Positions 33,124 to 42,550 of a stretch of 64,000 bases of DNA are shown here, piece after piece. The notes beneath the pieces were generated by a model. It did not search any database, was not told the origin of the DNA, and saw nothing but the letters and a program-made list of their open reading frames with translations. Within the stretch, counting starts at the first letter, position 1. Each line of letters opens with the position of its first letter. The stretch spans positions 1,984,001 to 2,048,000 of the forward strand of contig NZ_CP059556.1 in NCBI RefSeq assembly GCF_024734405.1, written 5' to 3'. Made by a program: the position numbers and the translations under genes. The stretch is from Saccharopolyspora gregorii (lineage in GTDB: Bacteria; Actinomycetota; Actinomycetes; Mycobacteriales; Pseudonocardiaceae).

Positions 33124-35190
33124 TCACAACGACAGCTCCGGCTTCAGCCGGCCGGGCGTCCACACCCGCTGCCGCCAGGCGGCGATCGTGCTCAGCAGCA
33201 GCCCCGCCACCAGGTAGGCGATCAGCACCAGCGCGGACGTGCCCGCGGCCTCCAGGCCCGGCCCGCCGTAGAGCAGGTGCCGCAGCGCGGTGACCACGTA
33301 GCTCAGCGGCAGCACCTGGTGCAGCGGGTGCAGCGGCGCCGGGATCGTCTGCCACGGGAACGTGCCGCCCGCGGTGACCAGCTGCAGCACCAGCACGATC
33401 AGCGCGATGAACTTGCCCTTCGGCCCGAACGCCGCGTTCAGGGCGTGCACCACGGCGGTGAACGCGAACGAGGTCAGCACCAGGAACCCGAGCGTCAGCC
33501 ACGGGTGCGCCGGGCTCACCCCGACGCCGAACACCACGACCAGGTACAGCAGCACGGCCTGCGCGATGCCCACGATCCCGGCGGGCAGCCACCCGCCGAC
33601 CGCGATCTTCCACGGCGCCACCCCGGAGGCCAGCGCGCGCTGGGACAGCGGCCGCATGATCAGGAACAGCACGAACCCGCCGATCCACAGCGCGAGCCCC
33701 ATGAAGAACGGGGCGAGCCCCGCGCCGTAGGTGGCGGCCTTGACCTGCGCGTCGTTGTTCACCGCCACCGGATCGCCGATGGTGCGCGCGGTGTCCTCCC
33801 TGGTGGCGTCGTCCAGGTCGGGGATGTCCTGCGCGCCCTTGCCGAGCTCGTCGGCCAGGGTGTGCGATCCGTCGACGAGCTGCCCGGAACCGTCGGCGAG
33901 CTGGTGCGAGCCGTCGGCGAGCCGGTCGGCGCCGTCGGTGAGCTGCTCGGTGCCGGTGACGGCCTGCTGCTCGCCCTGGTGCAGCTGCCGGGCGCCGGAG
34001 TCGAGTTCGCCGACGCCGCCGACGAGGGTGCCCGCGCCGTCGTTGAGCTGGCCGATGGCACCGGTCAGCGCGGGCGTGGAGTCGGCGAGCTTCCGGTTCC
34101 CGTCGGCGACCTGCCGCGATCCGTCGGCGAGCTGGTCGATCTGCCCGATCTGGGCCTGCACCTTGTCGTTGGCGTCGGTGATGGGCTGGTTCAGCTCGTC
34201 GAGGTGGGCGAGCACGCGCTGCACGGTCTGCTCGTCGGCGCCGGTGGCGCGCAGCTGCTCGGCGATGCGGCTCTTGGTCTGCTCCAGGTCGTCGACGAAG
34301 CCCTGCGAGACGTCGCCGAGCCTGCCCGCGGTGTCGGCGAGCTTCTCGTTGCCCTGGGCGACCTGCTCGGCGCCGTCGGCGAGCTTCGCGGACTGCTCGG
34401 GCAGCGGTGCGGTGCGCTCCTGCAGCTGCTGGAGTCCGCCGCGCAGCTGCTGGGCGCCGTCAGCGAGCCGCCCGGTCCCGTCGGCGAGCCTGCCGGAGCC
34501 GTCCAGCAGCTGCCGCTGCCCGTCGAGCAGCTGGTGCGCGCCGGAGGACAGCTGCCCGGTGCCTTCCTCCGCGGTGCCGAGCCCGTCCTGCAGCCGCCCG
34601 GCGCCGTCGGCGAGCTTCCCCGCGCCGTCGGCGGCCTCCAGCGTCTTGTCGTGCACCGTGCCGTAGCCGAGCAGCAGCTGGTCGGCGGCTTCGGTGCCCG
34701 CGTCGGCGGCGACGGCCTTGCGCACCTCGCCTGCGACCTTGTCGGCGATCGTGGAGATCAAGTAGTTGTTGGTGTCGTTGGTGACCAGCCGCAGCTGCGC
34801 CTGCCGGGGTTCGAAGTCGCCGGGCGACATCAGCGCCGCGGAGAAGTCGCGCGGCACGACGAGCGCGAACGTGTAGCGGCCCTGGGCGACGCCCTGCTCG
34901 GCGTCCTCGGCGCCGGTGCGCTGCCAGTCGAAGGAGCCGGAGTCCTCCAGCTCGTCGTAGACCTTGTCCCCGGCGTCGAGCCTGCTGCCGTCCTCCCGGG
35001 TGGCGCCCGCGTCGTCGATGACGACGGCCGCGGGCACGTCGCCGAGCCGGTTGTACGGGTCCCAGTTCGCGTACAGGTACATCGCCCCGTACAGCAGCGG
35101 AACCAGCGTGATGGCGACCAGCGCGAGCCGCGGCAGCTTGCCGGAGGTGAGCCTGCGCAGTTCGGTCAGGGCGAGGCGGAACGTGGTCAT
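33124..35190 (-). CDS. YhgE/Pip-family membrane protein with long DG-repeat stalk
   Basis: The 688-residue protein starts at ATG 35190 (MTTFRLALTELRRLTSGKLP) with one membrane helix, then an extracytoplasmic region (about 45-470) built largely of short helical repeats such as LADGAGRLQDGL and QLADGSGQLVDGS, and ends with five or six ABC2-type membrane helices. This is the YhgE/Pip pattern, related to ABC2 permeases and phage-infection protein. ATGA overlap with the upstream ABC-like gene argues for one complex. Role: cell-envelope export or surface receptor, not resolved. Confidence 0.9.
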   Translation of the reverse strand: MTTFRLALTELRRLTSGKLPRLALVAITLVPLLYGAMYLYANWDPYNRLGDVPAAVVIDDAGATREDGSRLDAGDKVYDELEDSGSFDWQRTGAEDAEQGVAQGRYTFALVVPRDFSAALMSPGDFEPRQAQLRLVTNDTNNYLISTIADKVAGEVRKAVAADAGTEAADQLLLGYGTVHDKTLEAADGAGKLADGAGRLQDGLGTAEEGTGQLSSGAHQLLDGQRQLLDGSGRLADGTGRLADGAQQLRGGLQQLQERTAPLPEQSAKLADGAEQVAQGNEKLADTAGRLGDVSQGFVDDLEQTKSRIAEQLRATGADEQTVQRVLAHLDELNQPITDANDKVQAQIGQIDQLADGSRQVADGNRKLADSTPALTGAIGQLNDGAGTLVGGVGELDSGARQLHQGEQQAVTGTEQLTDGADRLADGSHQLADGSGQLVDGSHTLADELGKGAQDIPDLDDATREDTARTIGDPVAVNNDAQVKAATYGAGLAPFFMGLALWIGGFVLFLIMRPLSQRALASGVAPWKIAVGGWLPAGIVGIAQAVLLYLVVVFGVGVSPAHPWLTLGFLVLTSFAFTAVVHALNAAFGPKGKFIALIVLVLQLVTAGGTFPWQTIPAPLHPLHQVLPLSYVVTALRHLLYGGPGLEAAGTSALVLIAYLVAGLLLSTIAAWRQRVWTPGRLKPELSL

Positions 35191-35825
35191 CGGGCACCTT
35201 CTTCGGCGCGGTTGTCCGCGCCCACTCGGGCATGGGGGACGGCGAGCCGGTCGGCGGTGTGCGGGGAGCAGAGCACGACGACCGCGCGCTGCCTGCGGGC
35301 CTCCCGCTTCGCCAGCTCGTACCAGGAGCGGGGGTCGCCGCCGTGCCGGTCGGGCGTGTCGAGGACCAGCGCGTCGGTGGTCTTCGCCGCGCACGCCAGG
35401 TCGACGAGCAGCCGGGTCCGCTCGGCGGCGGGCAGGTTCTCCACCCGGGTGCCCGCGTGCTCGGTGAGGTCGTGGGCGGCGAGCCAGGTCCGGACGGCGG
35501 ACCGGCCGGAGCGGCGGCCCGCGATGCTGAGGCCTTCGGCGACGGCGGTGCTCACGGGCACGCTCGGTTCGGGCTCGGTGATCTCCGGTCCGTCGACGAT
35601 CGCGACCCGGCGGCGCAGCGCCCTCGGGTCGTCGGCACCGTCGACGAGGACGCGGCCGCGGCTCGGCTTGAGCCGGCCGGACAGGGCGAGGGCCAGGGCG
35701 GTGTGGCCGGAGTGGGGTTCTCCGGTGACCACCAGCAGGTCTCCGCTGTTCACGTGCAGCGAGGTGGGGGCGAGCAGCGTGCTGTGCGCCCCGGTGACCT
35801 CGACTGCGTCAGCGACGATCTCCAC
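35187..35825 (-). CDS. Degenerate ABC ATPase-like partner of YhgE
   Basis: The protein of about 212 residues keeps the ABC fold order (LLAPTSLHVNSGDLLVVTG, GRVLVDGADDPRALRRRVAI) but the Walker A is GEPHSGHT (residues 35-42), with His in place of the catalytic Lys, no LSGGQ signature, and a Walker B ending LVLDTPD without the Glu. It probably does not hydrolyse ATP normally. GTG 35825 has AAGGAG 12 nt upstream; GTG 35846 is the alternative. It overlaps the YhgE gene start, so it likely serves as its cytoplasmic subunit. Confidence 0.75.
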   Translation of the reverse strand: MEIVADAVEVTGAHSTLLAPTSLHVNSGDLLVVTGEPHSGHTALALALSGRLKPSRGRVLVDGADDPRALRRRVAIVDGPEITEPEPSVPVSTAVAEGLSIAGRRSGRSAVRTWLAAHDLTEHAGTRVENLPAAERTRLLVDLACAAKTTDALVLDTPDRHGGDPRSWYELAKREARRQRAVVVLCSPHTADRLAVPHARVGADNRAEEGAR

Positions 35826-35857
35826 GCGTCGTCTCGACTCCTTCACAGCGGTGGGGG

Positions 35858-36808
35858 TCAGCGCAGCGCCGTTGCCGGGCGCACCTCCCACATCGTCCAC
35901 AGCGGCCGGTAGCCCTGGCGGGGCCAGAACACCGACGACAGCGGGTTGGGCGGGTTGTAGTGCAGGAAGCTGCCGACGACCCCGGCGCGGGCGAACTCCG
36001 CGTGCGCTTCGGCCATCAACTGCTGTCCCACGCCGCCGCCGCGGGCCCGTTCGTGCACCGACACGCAGTTCACGTAGGCCCACCGGCCGGATCTGAGCCG
36101 GTGGCCGCCGGAGTGGCGGTCGGGGTCGATCCAGCCGCATTCGGCGAGTGCGACCGGTGCGCCGTCCTGTTCGGCCAGCCACACCGGGTCGCCTCCGGGT
36201 CCGCTTCCGGCGGCGAGCCGCAGGCGCGCTGCGTTGCGCTTGAGCTCGGCCGTCCGGGGGCGGTGCACCGATGCGCCGACGAGGGCGGCGTAGGCGTGCT
36301 CGGCGAGAGCGAGCTCGACCACGGCGTCCAGGTCGGCCGGTTCGGCGCGGCGCACCTTTACGGTACCAGACAGTTTCGTATCTAGTGCGGCAGGCGGGGC
36401 GGGCGGTCGGATCGCCAGGCAGGACAGCGGGACGAAGCCGTGGTCCAGCAGCGCGCGCGACGCCTCCGCGTCCCGGCTCGGCCAGGTCACCACGCACGAC
36501 GAGTCCTCGGCCGGGGCCCCGTGCGCGGCCAAGCGGCTCCGCCACTCCGCCAGGAGGGCGGCCATCCCCGCGCCCGGGTGCCCGCCGAGCAGCGGGAACA
36601 GCTCGAACGAATCGGTGGCCTGCCACAGGCTCTGCGCCGACCCCGGCGGGTTCCGGGTGTGCGCGACCAGCCCGGCGACCGCCGTCCCGTCCGGCAGCCG
36701 CGCCAGCAGCGGATCGCCCTTCGGCAGCAGGTACCGCCCCGGTAGCCGGTGGTCCAGCGCGGCGAACCGCGCGCACTGCCGGTCGAGCAGGTCCTGCGCG
36801 TCACCCAT
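35858..36808 (-). CDS. GNAT-family N-acetyltransferase
   Basis: The 316-residue protein has a C-terminal GNAT domain from about residue 150: VKVRRAEPADLDAVVELAL, NCVSVHERARGGGVGQQLM (acetyl-CoA pyrophosphate loop R-x-x-G-x-G type) and FWPRQGYRPL. The N-terminal half resembles a second, degenerate GNAT lobe. ATG 36808 is chosen because GAAGGGG lies 11 nt upstream; GTG 36820 would overlap it. Substrate unknown. It lies 32 nt before the ABC-like gene and may share a transcript. Confidence 0.85.
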   Translation of the reverse strand: MGDAQDLLDRQCARFAALDHRLPGRYLLPKGDPLLARLPDGTAVAGLVAHTRNPPGSAQSLWQATDSFELFPLLGGHPGAGMAALLAEWRSRLAAHGAPAEDSSCVVTWPSRDAEASRALLDHGFVPLSCLAIRPPAPPAALDTKLSGTVKVRRAEPADLDAVVELALAEHAYAALVGASVHRPRTAELKRNAARLRLAAGSGPGGDPVWLAEQDGAPVALAECGWIDPDRHSGGHRLRSGRWAYVNCVSVHERARGGGVGQQLMAEAHAEFARAGVVGSFLHYNPPNPLSSVFWPRQGYRPLWTMWEVRPATALR

Positions 36809-36913
36809 GTGCGCCGCCACCCCTTCGCCTAGCCGCCGGGCGACCAGGATTCTGGCAGCCCGCGACGATCACCGCGCCCGAACGGCGCGACGGGGGCGTG
36901 TCGCCCGCGGAGA

Positions 36914-37810
36914 TCAGGCCAGTTCGCAGCAGAAGATCGACGTACCGGGGAAGAGCTTCCCGCGCAGGCTGCTCCACTGCCCCCAGGTGTGCGTGGCGCC
37001 GGCGGGCCACTCCGGCTCCACGACGTCGAGCAGCCGCAGGCCCGCCGCGTTCAGCTCCCGCACGTAGTCGCCGAGCGTCCGGTGGTGCTCCACGTACGTG
37101 GCGCGCCCGTCCCCGTCGATCTCCACGTAGGGCGTCCGGTCGAAGTAGGACTGCGCGACGGTGAGCCCGCCCGGCCCCGGATCGTCCGGGAAGATCCAGC
37201 GCATCGGGTGCGTCACCGCGAACACCCAGCGCCCGCCCGGGCGCACCACGCGCGCGACCTCGCGGAAGACCGCGCCGACGTCGGCGACGAACGGCACGCC
37301 GCCGAACGCCGAGCAGGCCAGGTCGAAGCTGTCCGCGGCGAAGGGCAGCGCGTCGGCGCTGGCCTGGACGAGGGGCACCTCGATGCCGCTGTCGGCGGCG
37401 CCGCGCCGCGCGTGCCGCAGCATCCCGGCGGAGATGTCCAGCGCCACCGGGTGCGCGCCCTGCGCGGCCAGCCAGCGCGAGCAGGGGGCGGAACCCGCCC
37501 CGACCTCCAGCACCCGCTCGCCCGCGACGTCGCCGAGCAGCCGGGCGTCGGCCTCCCGGACCCGCTCGGGGCACCACACGAAGTCGCTGGTGCCCAGGAA
37601 CTCGCCGTGCTCGGCCTGGTAGTCGTCGGCGTCCGCGTCCCACCACAGCCGGCTCGCCCGCCGGGACTCGGCCGCGTCGGCAGTGCGCTTGCTCACACCC
37701 GCGGTGCCCAGCGCCAGCTCCGCGGAGGCGTGCGCGGAACCGCCGTCCGGCTGGTCTTCCGTCGCCGGATCGAGTGAAATTTCGGGGGTGGCCGAATCGT
37801 CGTGCGGCAT
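36914..37810 (-). CDS. Class I SAM-dependent methyltransferase (type 11)
   Basis: The 298-residue protein has a disordered first 45 residues and a Methyltransf_11 domain: motif I RVLEVGAGSAPCSRWLA, HPVALDISAGMLRHAR, then FDLACSAFGGVPFV. ATG 37810 has AGGA 7 nt upstream; a frame opens at 37843 without a site. It is divergent from rpsA. Substrate unknown; the family is conserved beside rpsA/polA in several actinomycetes, which I recall only loosely. Confidence 0.88.
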   Translation of the reverse strand: MPHDDSATPEISLDPATEDQPDGGSAHASAELALGTAGVSKRTADAAESRRASRLWWDADADDYQAEHGEFLGTSDFVWCPERVREADARLLGDVAGERVLEVGAGSAPCSRWLAAQGAHPVALDISAGMLRHARRGAADSGIEVPLVQASADALPFAADSFDLACSAFGGVPFVADVGAVFREVARVVRPGGRWVFAVTHPMRWIFPDDPGPGGLTVAQSYFDRTPYVEIDGDGRATYVEHHRTLGDYVRELNAAGLRLLDVVEPEWPAGATHTWGQWSSLRGKLFPGTSIFCCELA

Positions 37811-38340
37811 GAGAAGTCCTGTGGTTCGGTGTTTCGCCGACAAGTGGTTTGCTCCGCGATCGCGCGAACGCGTACGATACCGCCCGCGCCGTGGGTCTTA
37901 ACGCGTCCGTGCATTCAGGCTGGGGAAAGACGCCCGGGACCGGCTCCGCCGGTCGGCTCCGCCGACCGCCGCTGCCGGAGCCGAGCTTCCCGGCAGGTTG
38001 CGTGCCCCGATCGGGATTAACGACGGGGGGTCCGGCGTTCGACTGTGGAGCGGTTCCGCCGGGTCCGAGGACGTGGCGGGCCGCACCGGCCGGGGAAGCA
38101 GCGGGTGACCGCTCGAACCCGATCCGGGAGTCGAACACCGCCGGGCCGAGAGCGGACGGACCTGTTCCGCCGGTTCCGCCCGCAGAGGTGTCGGTCCCGG
38201 GGGCTAAGATCCAAGGTGCAACCCCCAGCGGGTCGTGCGCGGATGCGTGCTGGTAGGTCTGCCAGCCCGGTCCGCCACCGCCGAGGCGGGGGACAACCGC
38301 AGGCAACCGACAAACTATCCGTACCGGAGCAACCCACCTG
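37811..38340 (+). promoter_or_regulatory. Gene-free 530 bp upstream of rpsA
   Basis: No coding frame with a start and ribosome site is visible. A TAAGAT hexamer at 38205-38210 is a candidate -10 for rpsA with a leader of about 125 nt. GC-rich direct and inverted pieces (CGGCTCCGCC and similar) occur around 37940-38060. A leader of this size before rpsA suggests autoregulation, which is not demonstrated. Confidence 0.4.
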
Positions 38341-39843
38341 ATGTCCACCGACACCACCACCGTTCCGACCACCGCCGCCACCAAGCCGCAGGTCGCGGTC
38401 AACGACGTCGGGACGGAGGAGGACTTCCTCGCCGCCGTCGACCTAACCATCAAGTACTTCAACGACGGCGACATCGTTGAGGGCACCATCGTCAAGGTCG
38501 ACCGCGACGAGGTGCTGCTTGACATCGGTTACAAGACCGAGGGCGTCATCCCGTCCCGGGAGCTGTCCATCAAGCACGATGTCGACCCGGCTGAGGTCGT
38601 CACCGTCGGCGACTTCGTCGAGGCCCTGGTCCTCCAGAAGGAGGACAAGGAAGGCCGGCTGATCCTGTCCAAGAAGCGCGCCCAGTACGAGCGCGCCTGG
38701 GGCACCATCGAGGAGCTCAAGGACAAGGACGAGCCCGTCAAGGGCACCGTCATCGAGGTCGTCAAGGGCGGCCTCATCCTCGACATCGGCCTGCGCGGCT
38801 TCCTGCCCGCGTCGCTGGTCGAGATGCGCCGCGTCCGCGACCTGCAGCCCTACGTCGGCCGCGAGCTCGAGGCGAAGATCATCGAGCTGGACAAGAACCG
38901 CAACAACGTGGTCCTGTCCCGCCGCGCCTGGCTGGAGCAGACCCAGTCCGAGGTCCGCAGCGAGTTCCTCAACCAGCTGCAGAACGGCCAGGTCCGCAAG
39001 GGCGTCGTCTCCTCGATCGTCAACTTCGGTGCGTTCGTGGACCTCGGTGGCGTCGACGGCCTGGTGCACGTCTCCGAGCTGTCCTGGAAGCACATCGACC
39101 ACCCGAGCGAGGTCGTCGAGGTCGGCCAGGAGGTCACGGTCGAGGTCCTCAACGTCGAGATGGACCGCGAGCGCGTCTCGCTGTCGCTGAAGGCGACGCA
39201 GGAAGACCCGTGGCGCCAGTTCGCCCGCACCCACGCGATCGGCCAGATCGTGCCGGGCAAGGTCACCAAGCTGGTGCCGTTCGGTGCGTTCGTCCGGGTC
39301 GACGAGGGCATCGAGGGCCTGGTGCACATCTCCGAGCTGGCCGAGCGCCACGTGGAGATCCCGGAGCAGGTCGTCCAGGTCGGCGACGACGTGATGATCA
39401 AGGTCATCGACATCGACCTCGAGCGTCGCCGGATCTCGCTGTCGCTGAAGCAGGCCAACGAGGGCTTCACGCCGGACTCCGAGTTCGACCCCACCCAGTA
39501 CGGGATGGCCGCCGAGTACGACAACAACGGCGACTACATCTACCCGGAGGGCTTCGACCCGGAGACCCAGGAGTGGCAGGAAGGCTACGAGACCCAGCGC
39601 GAGGAGTGGGAGCGCCAGTACGCCGACGCGCTGTCCCGCTACGAGCAGCACATGAAGCAGGTCGCGAAGGCCGCCGAGGCCGACGCCGAGGCCGCTGCCG
39701 CGGGTGCTTCCGGTGCGGGTTCCGAGCAGGGCGGCGGGAACTACTCGTCCTCCGGCTCGTCCGAGCAGCAGGACGACGCGGGCTCCCTGGCCAGCGACGC
39801 CCAGCTGGCCGCGCTGCGGGAGAAGCTCTCCGGCGGTGCGTGA
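38341..39843 (+). CDS. rpsA: 30S ribosomal protein S1
   Basis: The 500-residue protein has four S1 RNA-binding domains at about 40-110, 125-195, 210-285 and 295-370 (each with a V.GxVxxivxFGAFVDLGG-like start), and a long acidic, Gln/Glu/Ser-rich tail. Actinobacterial S1 has four domains, fewer than the six of E. coli. ATG 38341 begins MSTDTTTVPTTAATKPQVAV. It is placed between polA and coaE as in mycobacteria and ends at a strong terminator. Confidence 0.97.
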   Translation: MSTDTTTVPTTAATKPQVAVNDVGTEEDFLAAVDLTIKYFNDGDIVEGTIVKVDRDEVLLDIGYKTEGVIPSRELSIKHDVDPAEVVTVGDFVEALVLQKEDKEGRLILSKKRAQYERAWGTIEELKDKDEPVKGTVIEVVKGGLILDIGLRGFLPASLVEMRRVRDLQPYVGRELEAKIIELDKNRNNVVLSRRAWLEQTQSEVRSEFLNQLQNGQVRKGVVSSIVNFGAFVDLGGVDGLVHVSELSWKHIDHPSEVVEVGQEVTVEVLNVEMDRERVSLSLKATQEDPWRQFARTHAIGQIVPGKVTKLVPFGAFVRVDEGIEGLVHISELAERHVEIPEQVVQVGDDVMIKVIDIDLERRRISLSLKQANEGFTPDSEFDPTQYGMAAEYDNNGDYIYPEGFDPETQEWQEGYETQREEWERQYADALSRYEQHMKQVAKAAEADAEAAAAGASGAGSEQGGGNYSSSGSSEQQDDAGSLASDAQLAALREKLSGGA

Positions 39844-39880
39844 TCTGACGGTCTCCGTCTGATCCGGAACGGATGGGCAC

Positions 39881-39916
39881 GACGGCCCCGCACCTGTTCG
39901 CAGGTGCGGGGCCGTC
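39881..39916 (+). terminator. 16-bp hairpin with TTCG loop after rpsA
   Basis: GACGGCCCCGCACCTG pairs with CAGGTGCGGGGCCGTC around a UUCG tetraloop. It lies 38 nt past rpsA and before coaE, which therefore needs its own start of transcription or read-through. Confidence 0.92.
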
Positions 39917-39946
39917 GCACGTCCGGGGGCTGGCAGGATGAAGCGC

Positions 39947-41137
39947 ATGTTGCGCGTGGGCCTCAGCGGCGGGATCGGGTCGGGCAAGTCGACGGTGGCG
40001 GCGCGGCTCGTGGAGCTGGGCGCGGTGCTGATCGACGCGGACCGGCTGGCCCGCGAGGTCGTCGAACCGGGCAGCCCGGGGCTGGCGGAACTGGTCGAGC
40101 GGTTCGGGCCGCAGATCCGCACCGCGGACGGCGCGCTGGACCGCCCCGCGCTGGCCCGCGTCGCGTTCGCCGACGAGCAGGCCCGCGCCGACCTCAACGC
40201 CATCACCCACCCGAAGATCGGCGAGCTCACCGCGCAGCGCATGGCGCAGGCCCCGGCGGACGCGGTCGTGGTGCACGACGTCCCGCTGCTGGTGGAGAAC
40301 GACTACGCGGCGAACTACCACCTGGTGATCATCGTGGACGCTCCGGAGGAGGAGCGGGTGCGGCGGCTGACCGGGCGCGGCCTCGACGCGGCGGACGCGC
40401 GAGCGCGGATCCGCGCGCAGGCCACCGACGAGCAGCGCCGGGAGGCCGCCGATGTGTGGCTGGACAACACGGGCCCGGTCGAGGACCTGATCGCCGAGGT
40501 GGACCGGCTGTGGTTCGACCGGTTGGTGCCCTACGAGCGCGGGGTGCGCGAACGGCAGCGGCCGCCGCGGAAGCCGCCGGTGCTCGCCGAACCCGACCCG
40601 GAGTGGCCGCGCACCGCGCGCCGGCTCGGCGCCCGGGTGCTGCGCGCGGCGGGTGCGGCCGGGCTGCGGATCGACCACGTCGGTTCGACCTCGGTGCCCG
40701 GGTTCCCGGCGAAGGACGTCATCGACCTGCAGCTGTCGGTGCGGTCGCTGGCCGAGGCCGATGCGATCGCGGAGGCGCTGGCCGACGCCGGTTTCCCGGC
40801 CGACGACGGGATCCAGCGGGACAACCCGCACCCCTTCGACCCGGAGCCGGAGCACTGGCTCAAGCGCTACCACAACTCGGCGGACCCGGGACGTCCGGTG
40901 AACTTGCACGTGCGGGTGCACGGCGGGCCGGGTTGGCGGGTGGCGCTGCTGCTGCGGGACTGGTTGCGGGCGGAGCCGGAGGCGCGCGCGGACTACCTGG
41001 CCGTGAAGCGCGAGCTCGCGGCCCGCCACGACACCCCCGAGGCCTACGCGGCGGCCAAGGAACCGTGGTTCCCCGCAGCACTTCCGAAAGCCCAGGAATG
41101 GGCGGACCGAACCAACTGGACCCCACCCCAGGACTGA
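39947..41137 (+). CDS. coaE: Dephospho-CoA kinase fused to GrpB/UPF0157 domain
   Basis: Residues 1-200 are CoaE, last step of CoA synthesis: P-loop GLSGGIGSGKST, IDADRLAREVV, VHDVPLLVEN and VIIVDAPEEERVRRL. Residues about 215-390 are a GrpB-like nucleotidyltransferase-fold domain (IDHVGSTSVPGFPAKDVIDL, HPFDPEPEHWLKRYH). The same fusion occurs in mycobacterial CoaE, where the C-terminal part is reported to aid folding or activity. ATG 39947 has AGGA 8 nt upstream and gives the conserved MLRVGLSGG start; ATG 39938 is three codons earlier. Confidence 0.95.
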   Translation: MLRVGLSGGIGSGKSTVAARLVELGAVLIDADRLAREVVEPGSPGLAELVERFGPQIRTADGALDRPALARVAFADEQARADLNAITHPKIGELTAQRMAQAPADAVVVHDVPLLVENDYAANYHLVIIVDAPEEERVRRLTGRGLDAADARARIRAQATDEQRREAADVWLDNTGPVEDLIAEVDRLWFDRLVPYERGVRERQRPPRKPPVLAEPDPEWPRTARRLGARVLRAAGAAGLRIDHVGSTSVPGFPAKDVIDLQLSVRSLAEADAIAEALADAGFPADDGIQRDNPHPFDPEPEHWLKRYHNSADPGRPVNLHVRVHGGPGWRVALLLRDWLRAEPEARADYLAVKRELAARHDTPEAYAAAKEPWFPAALPKAQEWADRTNWTPPQD

Positions 41138-41152
41138 AACCAGATCTTCCTC

Positions 41153-41321
41153 CTGTCAGCGGCGTAGCCGCTGAGCGGCGACCCAGCACGCAACGGAACC
41201 ACCAGCGGGTTCTCAGCGGTTCCCTCGCGAGGACAGCGTTTTCTCCTGTGGCGGAGCCACCGGTGAAAACGATCCCGCAGCGAGGGAACCGCTGAGGTTC
41301 CGCCACCCACCCCGATAGCAA
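41153..41321. repeat. Palindromic dispersed repeat, copy 1
   Basis: This unit of about 170 bp recurs in reverse orientation at 54104-54273. It has a small hairpin (TCAGCGGC-GTA-GCCGCTGA, 41156-41174) and a long one with perfect 17-bp arms CTCAGCGGTTCCCTCGC (41212-41228) and its complement (41280-41296), enclosing GTTTTC...GAAAAC. It holds no gene and lies after coaE, between convergent genes. Confidence 0.85.
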
Positions 41322-41340
41322 GAAGACCACGAAAAGCAAC

Positions 41341-41847
41341 TCACCAGAGTTCGAAGATGCCTCGGTGGGCGAGCCACTGGTTGATGTCCCGGTGCCTGCT
41401 GATCTCCTCGAAGGTCCGGTGCACGGTGCGCAGCGCGTAGTCGGCTTCGCTGAGCCGAATCATGCCGGCGGAGATGGCGGTGGCGAACTCCTCGGCCTGC
41501 ACGATGCGCGCGGAGCCGTGGTCCGGGACCTGCAGGCCGAGCAGCAGATCGGTCACCGTCCACGATCGGGTGTCGCGTTCGACGTGGACGACGGTGAGCA
41601 TGCTCGGTTCCCGCCGGGAGTGCCTGCGCCGGGACCGGCGGCGGGTGAGCCGCAGGCCGAGGTCCGGCATCAGCCAGGTGACCTCGCCTTCGTGCGCGGG
41701 ATCCTCGGGCGTCGCGCATTCGAGGGAGAGCCCCCAGTGCTCGACCTGGCATCGATCCAAGGGCACGACGGCGCCCGAAGAATGCGAACGCTGCGCAGCG
41801 AACAGATCGATGGTGTCCACCAGCTGAGGAGTGATTACGGCGCCCAC
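41341..41847 (-). CDS. Conserved actinobacterial hypothetical protein
   Basis: GTG 41847 opens a 168-residue protein. It has a basic loop (LTRRRSRRRHSRRE) in the middle and an otherwise mixed alpha/beta composition, ending AHRGIFELW. I recognise no domain. It sits between coaE and the DUF402 gene, convergent with coaE. There is no clear ribosome site, so the start is uncertain. Confidence 0.6.
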   Translation of the reverse strand: MGAVITPQLVDTIDLFAAQRSHSSGAVVPLDRCQVEHWGLSLECATPEDPAHEGEVTWLMPDLGLRLTRRRSRRRHSRREPSMLTVVHVERDTRSWTVTDLLLGLQVPDHGSARIVQAEEFATAISAGMIRLSEADYALRTVHRTFEEISRHRDINQWLAHRGIFELW

Positions 41848-41953
41848 GACTTCAGACAGTAGCGCCGTTTTCGAGGCCCGCGATCGTCAGCACCGTTCTT
41901 TAACATAACTTTCCCGTCCTCGTCGGATATCGATTCGGCCCGTGCGCGGGCCA

Positions 41954-42550
41954 TCACCGATTCGGCGGTACGAGCGATGGCCGGGCCACGGGATCGTGGG
42001 TGGATTGCCCGGACCAGGACAGCTCGATGCCGAGTTCCCGCATCCAGTCGTCCAGCCGGTTCCCGTGCCTGGCGAGCCCTTCCAACGCGGTGCAGGCGGC
42101 GCGCATGGCTCGTTCCGCGGTCCGCTCGTCGAGCAGTTCCGACCGCACGGCCAGCAGGAACTCGTCGACGTCGATCAACTGCGCTTCGCGGCCGTCGGCG
42201 ACGAGCAGGTCGAGGTAGTGGTCCTCGGAGCGCCACCACCGCGGTCCGGGTTCGATGCGGGCGACGTCCACGTAGTAGTCCCAGCCGTCCGCGCGGCCCG
42301 GGTGGTGTTCCCAGCGGGTGATGCGGAGGTCGTGCTCGGGCAGCAACCAGGATTGCAGCGCCCGCAGTTTCGGGTGGGCGGGCATTCCGCGGCGGAGGTA
42401 GAGGCCGAACGGTTCGAGCCGGTATTCGTCTACGTCCCGGACGATGCTCTTGGGATCGGTGTTGGTCCCCGCTTCGACGTCGAACAGTTCGACCTTCGGC
42501 GGGTGCACGGGCAGTCCGAGGCGCTCTGCGATCTCGCGTTGCGTGGTCAC
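41954..42550 (-). CDS. DUF402-family protein
   Basis: The 198-residue protein fits the DUF402 group near uvrB in mycobacteria (Rv1632c position): HPPKVELFDVEAGTNTDPKS, VDEYRLEPFGLYLRRG, then WDYYVDVARIEPGPRWW and DHYLDLLVADG. Relatives of this fold are nucleoside di/triphosphate phosphatases, but this subgroup is uncharacterised. GTG 42550 is the start with GGCGGGG near. It is divergent from uvrB across 115 nt. Confidence 0.85.
   Translation of the reverse strand: MTTQREIAERLGLPVHPPKVELFDVEAGTNTDPKSIVRDVDEYRLEPFGLYLRRGMPAHPKLRALQSWLLPEHDLRITRWEHHPGRADGWDYYVDVARIEPGPRWWRSEDHYLDLLVADGREAQLIDVDEFLLAVRSELLDERTAERAMRAACTALEGLARHGNRLDDWMRELGIELSWSGQSTHDPVARPSLVPPNR

Noticed and set aside
33850-34660. 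Tandem repeat array that could be taken for a CRISPR or satellite
   Set aside because: The periodicity comes from codons for (A)DG-rich helical repeats in the YhgE stalk; there are no constant repeats with unique spacers.
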